A stretch of DNA of 64,000 bases from Stieleria maiorica (GTDB lineage Bacteria; Planctomycetota; Planctomycetia; Pirellulales; Pirellulaceae): contig NZ_CP036264.1 in the NCBI RefSeq assembly GCF_008035925.1, positions 1,895,409 to 1,959,408 of the forward strand, written 5' to 3'. The notes below the pieces were generated by a model. That model searched no databases. It saw nothing but the letters and a program-made list of their open reading frames with translations, and was not told the DNA's origin. The position numbers and the translations under genes are program-made. Shown here piece after piece: positions 46,735-56,460 of this stretch. How positions within the stretch are numbered: position 1 is the first letter of the stretch; every line of letters begins with the position of its first letter.

Positions 46735-47279
46735 CAGCGTTCGGGCAGTCCTGGCGTTGGTGTGGAATTGCCGGGCCCGTAGGCTCGCGCCATACGGCTG
46801 ATTTGCCGAGGGGCATTAGCCGATTCGCGCCAGCGTTCGGGCAGTCCAGGCGCCGGTGTGGAATTGCCGGGCCCGTAGGCTCGCGCCAAACGGCTGATCT
46901 GCCGAGTGACATCAGCCGAATCGCGCGAGCGTTCGGGCGGTCCTGCGCCGGTGTGGAACTGTCGGGCCCGTAGGCTCGCGCCATACGGCTGAACTGCCGA
47001 ACGCTATTAGCCGAATCGCGCGAGCGTTCGGGCGGTCCAGGCGCCGGTGTGGAATTGCCGGGCCCGTAGGCTCGCGCCATACGGCTGATCTGCCGAACGA
47101 CATTAGCCGAATCGCGCGAGCGTTCGGGCGGTCCTGCGCCGGTGTGGAACTGTCGGGCCCGTAGGCTCGCGCCATACGGCTGAACTGCCGAACGCTATTA
47201 GCCGAATCGCGCGAGCGTTCGGGCGTTCCTGCGCCGGCGTGGAATTGCCAGGTCCGTAGGCTCGCGCCATACGGCTGAT
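46735..47279 (+). repeat. Array 2 of the RAYT island: six 95/96-bp direct units
   Basis: Cores lie near 46774, 46870, 46965, 47061, 47156 and 47251 (the last has GGTCCGTAGG). Same orientation as array 1. The first unit is truncated at its left side. The array ends only 16 bp before the stop of the NHL gene on the minus strand. Frames opened by the repeats (MARAYGPGNS-like peptides on the minus strand) are artefacts. Confidence 0.95.
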
Positions 47280-47295
47280 GGCGGTTTCCGGCGCT

Positions 47296-48393
47296 TCACC
47301 GGCCGGCCAGCACGCGGTGGTGTTCCGAATCGGAAACAAAGTACACGTCGCCTTTGCCGGGTCGTGATAACACGGCCGTGCCGTGGGGGCGTTTCATCGG
47401 AAACGGAATCTGCATCGTCTCGATCACGTTTCTCCCCAGGTCGACGTACCGCATCGCATGGTTTTCCGTGTCGACGACCAGCAGATTGCCTGTCGAATCG
47501 ACGGCGATGCCTTTGGGGCCGCGGAACGTTGCTGACAATGGATCTCCACCGTCTCCATCGTGACCTTTTTGTCCGGTCCCGGCGACGCGGTTGATACGAT
47601 TCGTTTTGCGATCGATCCTCCAGACGCTGTTGCCTTCGCGCAGCACCAACCAAATCGCTTGCTCGTCGATGGCCAGCGACCGCGGGCCGAACACGGACAC
47701 GTCGGAGGCCGGCTTACCCTCGACGGGCAATTCACGTCGGCCATCGCCGGAAATGGTCATCACGATCCGGGTTTCCAAATCGATTCGCCGCAAGCGATGA
47801 TTGGTCGTGTCGGCGACCAACAAGCCGCCCTCGCCATCGAGCACAATGCTGTGGGGCTGGCTGAAGCGTGCCTTGTCGCCGGTCTGGCCGTCACCGCGAA
47901 AACCATCGACACCATCCCCGGCGATCGTCTCGATCACACCGGTCGCCGCATCAATCCGTCGGATGCAGTGATTGCGTGTGTCGGCGACGAACAGGTTGCC
48001 GTCTCGGTCGGCACGGATTTCGTGCGGCGCGTTGAAGGTCGCCTTGATCGCCGGCCCGCCGTCGCCGCTGAGTCCTTTTTCACCGGTCCCGGCGACGCGT
48101 TGGATCTGTGTCCCGTCGTGATCGCATTTCCAAATCGAGTGATCGTCGACGGTGCTGAAATAGATCCCATCGCCGGTGACTTCGATCCCATAAACGTTTT
48201 GCAGCGCGACTTGCGTGGGATCGGAAGGTGTGACCGCGATCGCTGAGTCTGCTTTTCCGGTGCCGGCAAAGACGGACCAGGATCGGGTGTGGGGGGCTTG
48301 GGCGTGTGTGGCGACGACGCCGGCGGCGAGATGAACGGTGAAGGCCGATGCGAGAAGAAGTGCAGGGGATGGAAAACGGTGGCGGGAGTTCAC
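47296..48393 (-). CDS. Exported NHL-repeat propeller protein
   Basis: The 365-residue protein has a signal peptide (ALLLASAFTVHLAAGVVATH, cleavage near AQA). NHL blades follow, with motifs LFVADTRNHCIRRID, LLVADTTNHRLRRID and LLVVDTENHAMRYVD. Blades alternate with GTGEKGLSGDGGPA-like loops. Such proteins often act as secreted binding or lactonase-like propellers; no active site is claimed. GTG start at 48393. Its 3' end abuts the repeat array. Confidence 0.85.
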   Translation of the reverse strand: MNSRHRFPSPALLLASAFTVHLAAGVVATHAQAPHTRSWSVFAGTGKADSAIAVTPSDPTQVALQNVYGIEVTGDGIYFSTVDDHSIWKCDHDGTQIQRVAGTGEKGLSGDGGPAIKATFNAPHEIRADRDGNLFVADTRNHCIRRIDAATGVIETIAGDGVDGFRGDGQTGDKARFSQPHSIVLDGEGGLLVADTTNHRLRRIDLETRIVMTISGDGRRELPVEGKPASDVSVFGPRSLAIDEQAIWLVLREGNSVWRIDRKTNRINRVAGTGQKGHDGDGGDPLSATFRGPKGIAVDSTGNLLVVDTENHAMRYVDLGRNVIETMQIPFPMKRPHGTAVLSRPGKGDVYFVSDSEHHRVLAGR

Positions 48394-48446
48394 GGTGCTG
48401 GAATCCTGAACGCGGTGTGACGAATGGAGCCGAAGTGGCGACCATT

Positions 48447-49937
48447 CTAATCGTCCGCCGCCGCGCCGTCTTTGATCACAAACTTTGCCTTCAACCGAGC
48501 CACTTCCTCAGCCAATCCCGCTTTGCGAACGCTGCCGAGCACCTCTTCGAAATCCTTGTACGCATCGGGGGCTTCGTCACGCGGATAGACGCTGCAGTTG
48601 CTGACCACGTCATGCTCGGCGAGCCCCTGGTCGATCTCGTGCTGTACCAACTGTTTCTTCGCCTTGGTGCGACTGAGCCGTCGTCCCGCGCCGTGATTGA
48701 CGCTATACGCCGCGGCCGAGGCGCCTTCGCCGGCCACCATCACGCTGGACCCGTCGCGGGGATTTCCCGGCAACAGGATCGGGTGTCCGGTCGATTCGAA
48801 CCGCGTGCCGACCAATTGCGGATGCCCGGCCGGCAAGGCACGCGTCGCGCCTTTGCGATGAACCCACTGCACCGTCCCGTCGATCGGTTCTTGGCGTGCG
48901 ATGTTGTGCGAGATGAAGTAGACCAATTCACCGCGGACACCGGGAAAGACTTCGCGAAACGCCTCCAGGACCAGGTCATTGATCAGCAGATGGTTGACGG
49001 TTGCAAAGTTCGCACCCATCGCCATGTCGCACAAATAATCGCGGCCTTCGGGTGAATCGACGGGGGCGTAAACCAGTTGGGGATCGCCGGCGGGAAACGC
49101 CAACCCCTGTTTTTGAAACGCGGTTTTCAACGTCCGGAACTGCGCGACGGCCAAGTCGTGCCCGAACCCGCGTGACCCGCAATGGGACAAAAAGGCGACG
49201 CAGCCATCTTTGAGTCCAAAGGCTTCGGCGATCGCGCGCTGCGAGTCGAGGACGTGCACGACTTCGGCTTCGCCGAAATGATTGCCGCCGCCATAGCTAC
49301 CTAGTTGGCGATACTTGGATTCAATCCGATCCAATTTGTCTCGGGTCCGCCCCATCCACTCCAGCCGCGCCGCCAGCGTGTCGCTGGAGCCGTCGGGCGC
49401 GGTGTGGTAGGCATCTTCGCAGGCATCGGCCCACGACTTTGGGATCCCGAGTTTCTTCAGCACCTGCTTCGATGCGCCTTCGGTCGCGATTTTGAAACCG
49501 AGTTTGCCGTCGATGCTTCTTGACTTGGGTGCGTGTCGTTGGCCGCGGCCGGCGCCGGTGGGAACGCGTTTGCAGATCGCGCGAATGATCTGTTTTCGCA
49601 GGGGCAGCGCATCGATTGCATCGGCGGGAAGGTCCATCTGCAGCAGACTCATGCTGCACTTGATGTCCACGCCGACCGGGCCGGGATAAATGTGCGTCGG
49701 TGAAACCATCACGCAACCGACCGGAGCGCCATAGCCGACGTGGGCGTCGGGATTGAGCACCACACGCGAAACGCCCGGGGCGCGGCGACTGTTGATCGCC
49801 TGGGTCAGCGTTTCGCCGCCGAAGGATTGACGAATCGGCTCGGTTCCGATCACCGTGATCGGCGAAAGGTCCGCGCCGGCCGGCAGCGTCGCCAACGCCT
49901 CGCCGGTGACCGTCATCATCTCGTGTGTGGTGTCCAA
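48447..49937 (-). CDS. rtcB: RNA 3'-phosphate/5'-OH ligase RtcB
   Basis: RtcB joins 2',3'-cyclic phosphate or 3'-phosphate ends to 5'-OH ends using GTP and Mn2+ and repairs or splices RNA. The 496-residue protein has NPDAHVGYGAPVG, VGVDIKCSM with metal ligands Asp91 and Cys94, GGGNHFGE, the SHCGSRGFGHD segment and NHGAGRRLSRTKA with the guanylylated His. The usual GVDIGCGM appears as GVDIKCSM. The TTG at 49937 is two bases after the stop of the CHAT gene; ATG codons at 49919/49916 are alternatives. No archease or RtcR gene is adjacent. Confidence 0.92.
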   Translation of the reverse strand: MDTTHEMMTVTGEALATLPAGADLSPITVIGTEPIRQSFGGETLTQAINSRRAPGVSRVVLNPDAHVGYGAPVGCVMVSPTHIYPGPVGVDIKCSMSLLQMDLPADAIDALPLRKQIIRAICKRVPTGAGRGQRHAPKSRSIDGKLGFKIATEGASKQVLKKLGIPKSWADACEDAYHTAPDGSSDTLAARLEWMGRTRDKLDRIESKYRQLGSYGGGNHFGEAEVVHVLDSQRAIAEAFGLKDGCVAFLSHCGSRGFGHDLAVAQFRTLKTAFQKQGLAFPAGDPQLVYAPVDSPEGRDYLCDMAMGANFATVNHLLINDLVLEAFREVFPGVRGELVYFISHNIARQEPIDGTVQWVHRKGATRALPAGHPQLVGTRFESTGHPILLPGNPRDGSSVMVAGEGASAAAYSVNHGAGRRLSRTKAKKQLVQHEIDQGLAEHDVVSNCSVYPRDEAPDAYKDFEEVLGSVRKAGLAEEVARLKAKFVIKDGAAADD

Positions 49938-49939
49938 AT

Positions 49940-52900
49940 CTAATTCAGCGGCGAAGCGTGAAGGTAGGTCGACCAGAAGAACGGCTCGTCCCCGGTCAGT
50001 GTCTCACGTTCTTGATCAGATCCGGACAGGGTAGGTTCGCCCAACGGCGAGATTTCGCTGCGACGGAGCACGTTTTTGGCGCGGGTCAACGCGGCGGGGG
50101 CGCCCAAGAAAGGCAGCTCTTGGACATATTCACGCAACAGGATGGCCGTCGATTCGCCTCCGACCGCCCAGCGGCTGAGGATGACGTCGCGCACGCCGCT
50201 GTATTGCAAGGCGGCGATCACGTGCATGATCTCGTGTCCCGAGACGCCCTGGCTGGTGTCCAAGTTGGATCGGAATCCGGCCAGAAAAACACTGCCCGGT
50301 GTGCCGGGGGGGAATCCCAGCCAGGATCGCAGTCGGCCTTGACGCATCGACGTTTCATATGCGGCAAGGGGCGAGTCGAGGACCGATGCCGGGTTAGGCG
50401 TCGTCGGTTCGGCGACCACCAGATGCCCGGCGACGTTGCCGCTTTGGCTGGTGGGGATCATCGCATCGCCTGGCAGCCGGACGGCGGCGCCGGCGTGAAT
50501 CGAATCCAGAATCGTTTGCACCAGCATGGCGTTGGTTTCGGCCTCGCGCGGCGCGAAGAACTTTCCGGCCGTCACTGCGATGGCGGGGCTGGTGGTTTTG
50601 TCGGCTGTCGGGTAGATGGCGAGCGCCGGCGTCGCGGCATACACGACGTCGATGGAATCGCCCAGCAGCGGAGCGTCTCGCTCGTCGGTCGGCAACAATT
50701 CGAACGGCACGTACCAAAGCAACGCGTCGGGAATCACGACCAGCCGCTTGATGCCGGTCAGTCGACCGGTCAGCAGCGCCCCGGTCCCCGTCGCGATCAA
50801 ACGGTCGCGAAATTTGATCGCGTCGTCGCGCCAGCCGTCGTCCTCGGGCAGCCGGGCGCCGCGTGACGGGGCGGCGCCGATCCCGCGCGACAGTGCGGCG
50901 ATTTCGCCGGCGACGCGACTGGCGCCCTTGATCGTCCAGTAGGTCGATTTCTGCTTGGTGCACAACACCGCGTGGATCAGGTTTCCGTCTTGGCAAAACG
51001 CCAGGATGCCGACGTCGTCCGGCAGCACCGATGCCGGTTGTTTGTCGTCCAACGCGTGCGGCATCACGACGGGCAATACGGTGCGATCGAGTGCAATCGC
51101 CCATGCGTTTGCCTCCAGTCGATCCAGGCCGGCTTGGACCATCGCCGGATCCGCCCCGGCAGCGGGTTTGGCATCCAAGTCGGCTTTGGCGGCCGTTCGC
51201 AGGTCGCGGATCGGTTTGTCGGCGGCGTTTCGGAATTCGACGATCTTCTTTTCCAGTAATTCGTCGGGCATGCGGGCCAGTGCCCGAACCTGCATCACCC
51301 GTCCGCCCAACGGCAGCTGGCTGCGAATCCGGCCCGCTTGCAGGTCTTCGATCCGCGCCAGAACGTCTTGGCCGCTTTCACGCGACGCGGCGGTTCGCAA
51401 TCGCGCCAGCCGCAACAAATCGCGATCGGCGACCACGCCGGCGATCGCATCGACCGGGTCGCGTCGCCAGACATCGATGGCCGGATCGTCCGCGTAGCTG
51501 GCCAGCAGCACGTCGGCGGATTGACCGTCCAGGTTTCGGCCAAGCGCCAATCGAACACGCTGTAATTGATACAGCCGTGGCATGGAAATGAGCGATCGTT
51601 TTCGAATCCGACTGTTCGTTGCAAAGTTAAAGATCTGTGACAAGCCTTCTTCCCACGGGCCGGTCACATTGGGGTTGCCGCCGGGAGTGGCGGTTCGGGT
51701 CGCCAACCGCGCGGCAACATAGGCGCCATAAGCATCCAGTCGAGGTTGCAACACGTCGCGGCGCATCGCGATCGCCTTGGCCTCGCCCAACCGCGCCGTG
51801 GCGGAGGCAAAGTCACCCGCGGTGACGGCGGCATCGGCCGATGCGATCAAGCAGTGCAGCGCGGCCAGGCGGGATTTTCGCAACAGATTGGTCGCTGCGA
51901 CTTGACCCGCCTGCTGAACAACGGCGGCGTCTTTGGCGGTCGCACAGCCGGCGGCCAACTGCAACGCTTCGCCGACCCATTCGAAGTAGTCCATCGACGC
52001 GGCTTGGTTGGTAACAGCCAGACACAGCGGGATCGCCGCGGCGGGCTTGTCCGATCCGGCCAGCGCCGACGCGGCACACAGTCCGGTGATCGGCGAGATC
52101 GGGTGGACGCCGCCGTTGTAGGTTGCGTTTTCCGCGGCATCCGACACGGTGCGTTCGTCTTGCATCGCGCCGAATCGCTCGGCCGCACGCATCGCGCCGA
52201 TCAGATTTCGGGCGATCGGCAATTGCAGCCCCGCGGGATACTTGGTGCTATCGAGCAACTGTGTCGCCAAGGCGTCGCCTTCGGCAAGCGGCCCCAAGAT
52301 GATGCGGCGACGGTAGGATGCGATCGCCAGGCCACGCAGAATCTCGATCGCGTCGATGGGTTTAATGTTCAATTCTTCGATCACGCCGCCTTGGGCCAAG
52401 GTGGCCTCGGTCAGCTGCTCGCCCGAATAAAACTTGATCGTTCGAGTGACCGGTAATCGGTTGACCGCATTGGCCTCGGGCCACAAGTATTGTTTGGGCG
52501 ACATTTGAAACTGCGACATCAAGACTTCCGACCAAACCGGTCGGCCCAGCCAACCGCGATACCGGATCGCAATTTTCAGCGACATGTCCAGACTCTGCAT
52601 CGCACCTTCCAGATCGCCCAGCCGGTACTGGCATTCGCCCATCATCGCAAACACCGGAATCGCATCGATCCAGTGGCCGTTGATGTCTTTCCGCGTGCGG
52701 GAAACCGCGATGTCAAAGGCGTCCATCGCCTTTTCCAGGTCTCCGCTACGGTACACCTCCAAGGCGAAGTAATACTCCGGTGACGGGTAACCGCTGCCCA
52801 TCGGCTCCCGGCCCAGGCTGGGGCCCAGACCGGCACCCTGGCCACGGGCCGTCCCCGTATCGAACAGGGACAAACCGACCAGCAACAGCAAGGGGGACAA

Positions 52901-52942
52901 CAAGCGGGGCCAAGGGGTCGCAGACGAGAATCGCGCCATCAT
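49940..52942 (-). CDS. Large exported TPR protein with a degenerate CHAT domain
   Basis: About 1,000 residues. A signal peptide (PWPRLLSPLLLLVGLSLF, cleavage near ARGQG) is followed by TPR-like helices (about 55-400; YRSGDLEKAMDAFDIAVS). The C-terminal 350 residues read like a CHAT caspase-like domain (YSGVRDVILSRWAVGGESTA and GDEPFFWSTYLH). The position expected to hold the catalytic Cys (LSACxTG) reads VFLAGFRSN, and the expected His motif reads GHLVVAEPT. Both catalytic residues therefore seem lost. The start MMARFSS at 52942 is used. It ends two bases before rtcB, suggesting co-transcription. Confidence 0.75.
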   Translation of the reverse strand: MMARFSSATPWPRLLSPLLLLVGLSLFDTGTARGQGAGLGPSLGREPMGSGYPSPEYYFALEVYRSGDLEKAMDAFDIAVSRTRKDINGHWIDAIPVFAMMGECQYRLGDLEGAMQSLDMSLKIAIRYRGWLGRPVWSEVLMSQFQMSPKQYLWPEANAVNRLPVTRTIKFYSGEQLTEATLAQGGVIEELNIKPIDAIEILRGLAIASYRRRIILGPLAEGDALATQLLDSTKYPAGLQLPIARNLIGAMRAAERFGAMQDERTVSDAAENATYNGGVHPISPITGLCAASALAGSDKPAAAIPLCLAVTNQAASMDYFEWVGEALQLAAGCATAKDAAVVQQAGQVAATNLLRKSRLAALHCLIASADAAVTAGDFASATARLGEAKAIAMRRDVLQPRLDAYGAYVAARLATRTATPGGNPNVTGPWEEGLSQIFNFATNSRIRKRSLISMPRLYQLQRVRLALGRNLDGQSADVLLASYADDPAIDVWRRDPVDAIAGVVADRDLLRLARLRTAASRESGQDVLARIEDLQAGRIRSQLPLGGRVMQVRALARMPDELLEKKIVEFRNAADKPIRDLRTAAKADLDAKPAAGADPAMVQAGLDRLEANAWAIALDRTVLPVVMPHALDDKQPASVLPDDVGILAFCQDGNLIHAVLCTKQKSTYWTIKGASRVAGEIAALSRGIGAAPSRGARLPEDDGWRDDAIKFRDRLIATGTGALLTGRLTGIKRLVVIPDALLWYVPFELLPTDERDAPLLGDSIDVVYAATPALAIYPTADKTTSPAIAVTAGKFFAPREAETNAMLVQTILDSIHAGAAVRLPGDAMIPTSQSGNVAGHLVVAEPTTPNPASVLDSPLAAYETSMRQGRLRSWLGFPPGTPGSVFLAGFRSNLDTSQGVSGHEIMHVIAALQYSGVRDVILSRWAVGGESTAILLREYVQELPFLGAPAALTRAKNVLRRSEISPLGEPTLSGSDQERETLTGDEPFFWSTYLHASPLN

Positions 52943-53220
52943 TACGGGTGTGCCTATCGAGAGGTTGGCTGGGAGAATTTTCGGCTCACCGATCCCAATC
53001 GGGGCGAACCCCATTCAGCAACGGGGGGAGTAGGAAAAATGAGCCAAGTCACCGCGCGTGCGAGGCAACACGACACGAGGACCTTTAGTTTACGCCACGT
53101 TTAGGCCGCGGTCGAATCTTGGCGTGGTGGGGCGCGGGCCAAGAGACGTGAGACTCGGTTCGCGAAGCCGACGGGGCCCCAAAAAACATGTCCCCCAAAA
53201 ACACGGGCACTAAGAAAATG

Positions 53221-53298
53221 GCCCACGGATGGAAGAGCGAACCCACTGATGCCGGTCAGAGGGATGATCCGTGGATTCACGCTGCCATCGGTGGATTT
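53221..53298. repeat. Palindromic CCCACGGAT element
   Basis: GCCCACGGATGGAAGAGCGA with ACCCACTGATG on the left, GATCCGTGGATTCACGCTGC with ATCGGTGG on the right. It is more diverged than the copies at 40950 and 41968. The rest of 53015-53356 is empty. Confidence 0.75.
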
Positions 53299-53356
53299 CT
53301 TTCAACATGGACGGCAGATGGACGCCTGTTCCATTCGTCTCCCAGACGGGGGGACG

Positions 53357-54901
53357 TCAGAGGGTGGGGCCGACGGTCCAGGGGACGAATTCGTGATCGC
53401 CAAACCCGTTGCGTTCGCTGGCCGTTTTTTCGCCGCTGGCCACGCGGAGGGCGAACTCAAAAAACTCGTCGCCGAGCTGCTCGATCGATTTGCCGTCGAT
53501 CGCCTGGCCGGCATTTAAATCCATGTCGTCACGCATCCGCTGAAACAAGTCGCTGTTGGAGGCGACCTTGATCACGGGCGAGGGCTTGCAACCGAAACAG
53601 CTTCCACGGCCGGTGGAAAACATCACCAAATTGGCTCCCCCGGCGACCTTGCCGGTCACGCTGGCGGGGTCAAATCCGGGCGTGTCCATCACCGTCAGTC
53701 CCTTGGCCGTCACCCGCTGGGCGTAATCGTAGACCGCTTCGAGCGCCGTCGAGCCACTCTTGGAAACCGCGCCGAGAGATTTTTCGGTGATCGTGGACAG
53801 TCCCCCCGCCTTGTTGCCCACCGACGGATTGTTGTCCAGCTCGCCGCCGTAATACGACACGTATTGCTGCCACCAATGCAGCAAGTCGATCAGTTTCTGG
53901 GCCACCTCGGGCGAGCGGCTGCGATCACACAATAAATGCTCGGCGCCGTACAGTTCGGTCGTTTCGGAGATGATCGACGTGCCCCCGCAGGCGACGACAC
54001 GATCGGAGACGACTCCGATGGCCGGGTTGGCGGTGATGCCGGAGTAGCCGTCGCTGCCGCCGCATTCGACCGCCAGGCAAAGCGCCGACGCATCGGCCGT
54101 CGAGCGTGTCGACTGGTTGGCCGCGTCGAGGACCTGTTCCAGCATACGCTCGCCGCGGGCGATGGTCGCTTGTGATCCGCCTTCGGATTGCATGGTCAGC
54201 GTGGGGACCGCATCGTCGCGCGTCAGGCGTTCGCCGTCGGCGGCATACAGCGGAACGACGCCGTGGTGCTGGCCGAGGTAGGCCGGAGTGTTTTGTTCAC
54301 ACCCCAGTCCGATCATCAGCCGACCGCCGACGTTGGGATGGTTGGCGTACCCGGCCATCGTCCGAGCGATCATCTGGTGTTTGCGGCCGTCGTATTGGAG
54401 CGCGCAGCCGGTGGTGTGCGAGGCGGCGAAGACACCGTCGACGTTGGGCCAGCGTTTCAGGCGTTCCGCGTCGAAGCGGGCGACAATCTTGTGACAGACC
54501 GTCGCGCTGCAATTGACCGTCGACAGGACGGCGACGTAGTTGCGTGTGCCGATACGCCCATCGGGACGATGGTAGCCCAGGAAAGATCGTCGCAGGGGCG
54601 GCGGATCTGCCGGCGGGTTGGTCGACGCGATCGTCTCGGCGACGGTGTGATGGTCGCGCACGTTGTGGGTGTGCACGTGGCAACCGACCGCGATCGGATG
54701 CCGCGCGATCCCGATCGGTTGACCGTACTTGAGCACCGGCGACCCGGCCAGGATTTCTCGGATCGCAAACTTGTGTCCGCTGGGAATCGGGCTGGCAAGT
54801 TCGATCGGACGGCCGTCGATTTCGAGGACCGCTCCGACGTCCAGCGGCGCGGTCGCGATCGCGACATGGTCTTGGGCGTGCAGTCGAATGAATTCGGGCA
54901 T
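53357..54901 (-). CDS. uxaA: Altronate dehydratase-type sugar acid dehydratase (UxaA family)
   Basis: The 514-residue protein has an N-terminal SAF domain (about residues 5-90) and the UxaA/GarD core, with GYHRPDGRIGTRNYVAVLST, NCSATV, the Cys-containing SHTTGCAL and GLGCEQN, AVECGGSDGYSG, and SCFGCKPSPVIK near the C-terminus. These Cys and His residues bind the iron-sulfur or Fe2+ centre. Family members dehydrate altronate, galactarate or related acids. The exact substrate cannot be read from the sequence. SAF and core are usually fused in this family. It stands alone, divergent from sucC. Confidence 0.85.
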   Translation of the reverse strand: MPEFIRLHAQDHVAIATAPLDVGAVLEIDGRPIELASPIPSGHKFAIREILAGSPVLKYGQPIGIARHPIAVGCHVHTHNVRDHHTVAETIASTNPPADPPPLRRSFLGYHRPDGRIGTRNYVAVLSTVNCSATVCHKIVARFDAERLKRWPNVDGVFAASHTTGCALQYDGRKHQMIARTMAGYANHPNVGGRLMIGLGCEQNTPAYLGQHHGVVPLYAADGERLTRDDAVPTLTMQSEGGSQATIARGERMLEQVLDAANQSTRSTADASALCLAVECGGSDGYSGITANPAIGVVSDRVVACGGTSIISETTELYGAEHLLCDRSRSPEVAQKLIDLLHWWQQYVSYYGGELDNNPSVGNKAGGLSTITEKSLGAVSKSGSTALEAVYDYAQRVTAKGLTVMDTPGFDPASVTGKVAGGANLVMFSTGRGSCFGCKPSPVIKVASNSDLFQRMRDDMDLNAGQAIDGKSIEQLGDEFFEFALRVASGEKTASERNGFGDHEFVPWTVGPTL

Positions 54902-55148
54902 GACGGAGGGGCTGGGAAGTTGCCTCGGGACAGATTCATGCTGCCTATGGTTCCGGCGCTAGCACGACGGACGTATATTCGCTGACCCGTAGCCGGAGCA
55001 CCAGGGTACAGCATTTGCTGGAATATTCACCGCCGGGGCAGTCCTCCCCAAGGAAAGCCTGTTCGTCATCTGCACTGGGGCTCAGCCGCCGACCCGAAAC
55101 CGGCTACATCGTCACAATCGTCTTCCACGCACGCGGATCGAAACCTCG

Positions 55149-56336
55149 ATGAAAATCCACGAATATCAAGGCAAAGAACTTTTCCGAGAGGCCGGAGTGC
55201 CGGTCCTGGACGGCATCGTCGCCACCACGCCCGATGAAGCCGCCGCGGCGTACGAAAAACTCGGTGGCAAGATCGCCGTGGTCAAGGCTCAGATCCATGC
55301 CGGCGGCCGCGGCAAGGGCACGATCATCGACAACCCCGAACAACACGGCGTGGTGTTGGCCAAGAGTGCCGACGAGGCGCGTGCGGCGGCGGCGGGATTG
55401 CTGGGCAAAAAACTGGTCACGATCCAGACCGGACCGGCCGGCCAAACCGTCGGCAAGGTATTCGTCGAAGCCGGCTGCGATATCGCGCGCGAATTGTACC
55501 TCGGCATCGTATTAGATCGCGCCGCCGCCAAGCCGGTCCTGATGGTCAGCACCGAAGGCGGGATGGAAATTGAAACGGTCGCCGAAAAGACCCCCGAATT
55601 GATTCACAAAGAACACTTCGATCCCGCCGTCGGACTGGAAGCCTTTCAAGTCCGCAAACTTTGCAAAAAGCTGGGCATCAGCGGCGCCGCAGCCAAGGCG
55701 GCCGCCAAGTTCATGCCCGCGATGTGCCGCTTCTATGTCGATTACGACTGCGAACTGGCCGAAGTCAATCCGCTGGTGATCACCGGCGATGACCAGATGG
55801 TCGCCTTGGACGCGAAAATCAACTTCGACAACAACGCGTTGTATCGCCACCCCGGCTATGCCGAGCTGCGCGATATGGCCGAGGAGGAGGAGAGCGAAGT
55901 ACGGGCCAGTGCGGCCGGGCTGAGCTATGTCAAACTGGAAGGCAACATCGGCTGTCTGGTCAACGGCGCCGGACTGGCGATGTCGACGATGGACATCATC
56001 AAGTATCACGGCGGCCAACCGGCCAACTTCCTGGACGTCGGCGGCGGTGCCAACACCGAACAGGTCACCGAGGCGTTCCGGATCCTGCTGTCTGACCCCA
56101 ACGTCAAAGGCGTGCTGGTCAACATCTTCGGGGGCATCGCCCGTTGCACGACGATTGCCGGTGCGTTGATCGAGGCCAGCAAGACCGTCGGGTTTGACGT
56201 CCCGCTGGTGGTCCGACTGGAAGGCACCGAAGTCGAGGAAGGTCGCAAGATGCTGGCCGCAAGCGACGTCGACGTCATCACCGCCACCGACATCACCGAC
56301 GCGGCCAAGAAGATTGTCGCCGCCACCGGGGTTTGA
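55149..56336 (+). CDS. sucC: Succinyl-CoA synthetase beta subunit
   Basis: Beta subunit of the TCA-cycle enzyme that makes ATP or GTP from succinyl-CoA. The 395-residue protein has [19 protein letters not shown], the ATP-grasp region with [23 protein letters not shown], and [17 protein letters not shown]. The ATG at 55149 is the family start. sucD follows after 124 bp, so they are probably one unit. Confidence 0.97.
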   Translation: MKIHEYQGKELFREAGVPVLDGIVATTPDEAAAAYEKLGGKIAVVKAQIHAGGRGKGTIIDNPEQHGVVLAKSADEARAAAAGLLGKKLVTIQTGPAGQTVGKVFVEAGCDIARELYLGIVLDRAAAKPVLMVSTEGGMEIETVAEKTPELIHKEHFDPAVGLEAFQVRKLCKKLGISGAAAKAAAKFMPAMCRFYVDYDCELAEVNPLVITGDDQMVALDAKINFDNNALYRHPGYAELRDMAEEEESEVRASAAGLSYVKLEGNIGCLVNGAGLAMSTMDIIKYHGGQPANFLDVGGGANTEQVTEAFRILLSDPNVKGVLVNIFGGIARCTTIAGALIEASKTVGFDVPLVVRLEGTEVEEGRKMLAASDVDVITATDITDAAKKIVAATGV

Positions 56337-56460
56337 TCCCACAGAAGACGACCTGGAATCTTGGCGCCCCTCCCAGGACGCCGAGATTTAAAAAAACGAA
56401 GCAATCACGCTTCACCATCCACCCCAACGCACACCAGACTCGACTGAGACGAACCTTCCG

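Noticed and set aside
45066..47279. CRISPR array
   Set aside because: Units are 95/96 bp, contiguous and without unique spacers; no cas genes are present.
45188..47339. Minus-strand proteins with repeated MARAYGPGNS segments
   Set aside because: They only translate the direct repeats; 95-bp steps shift frame and give no stable family.
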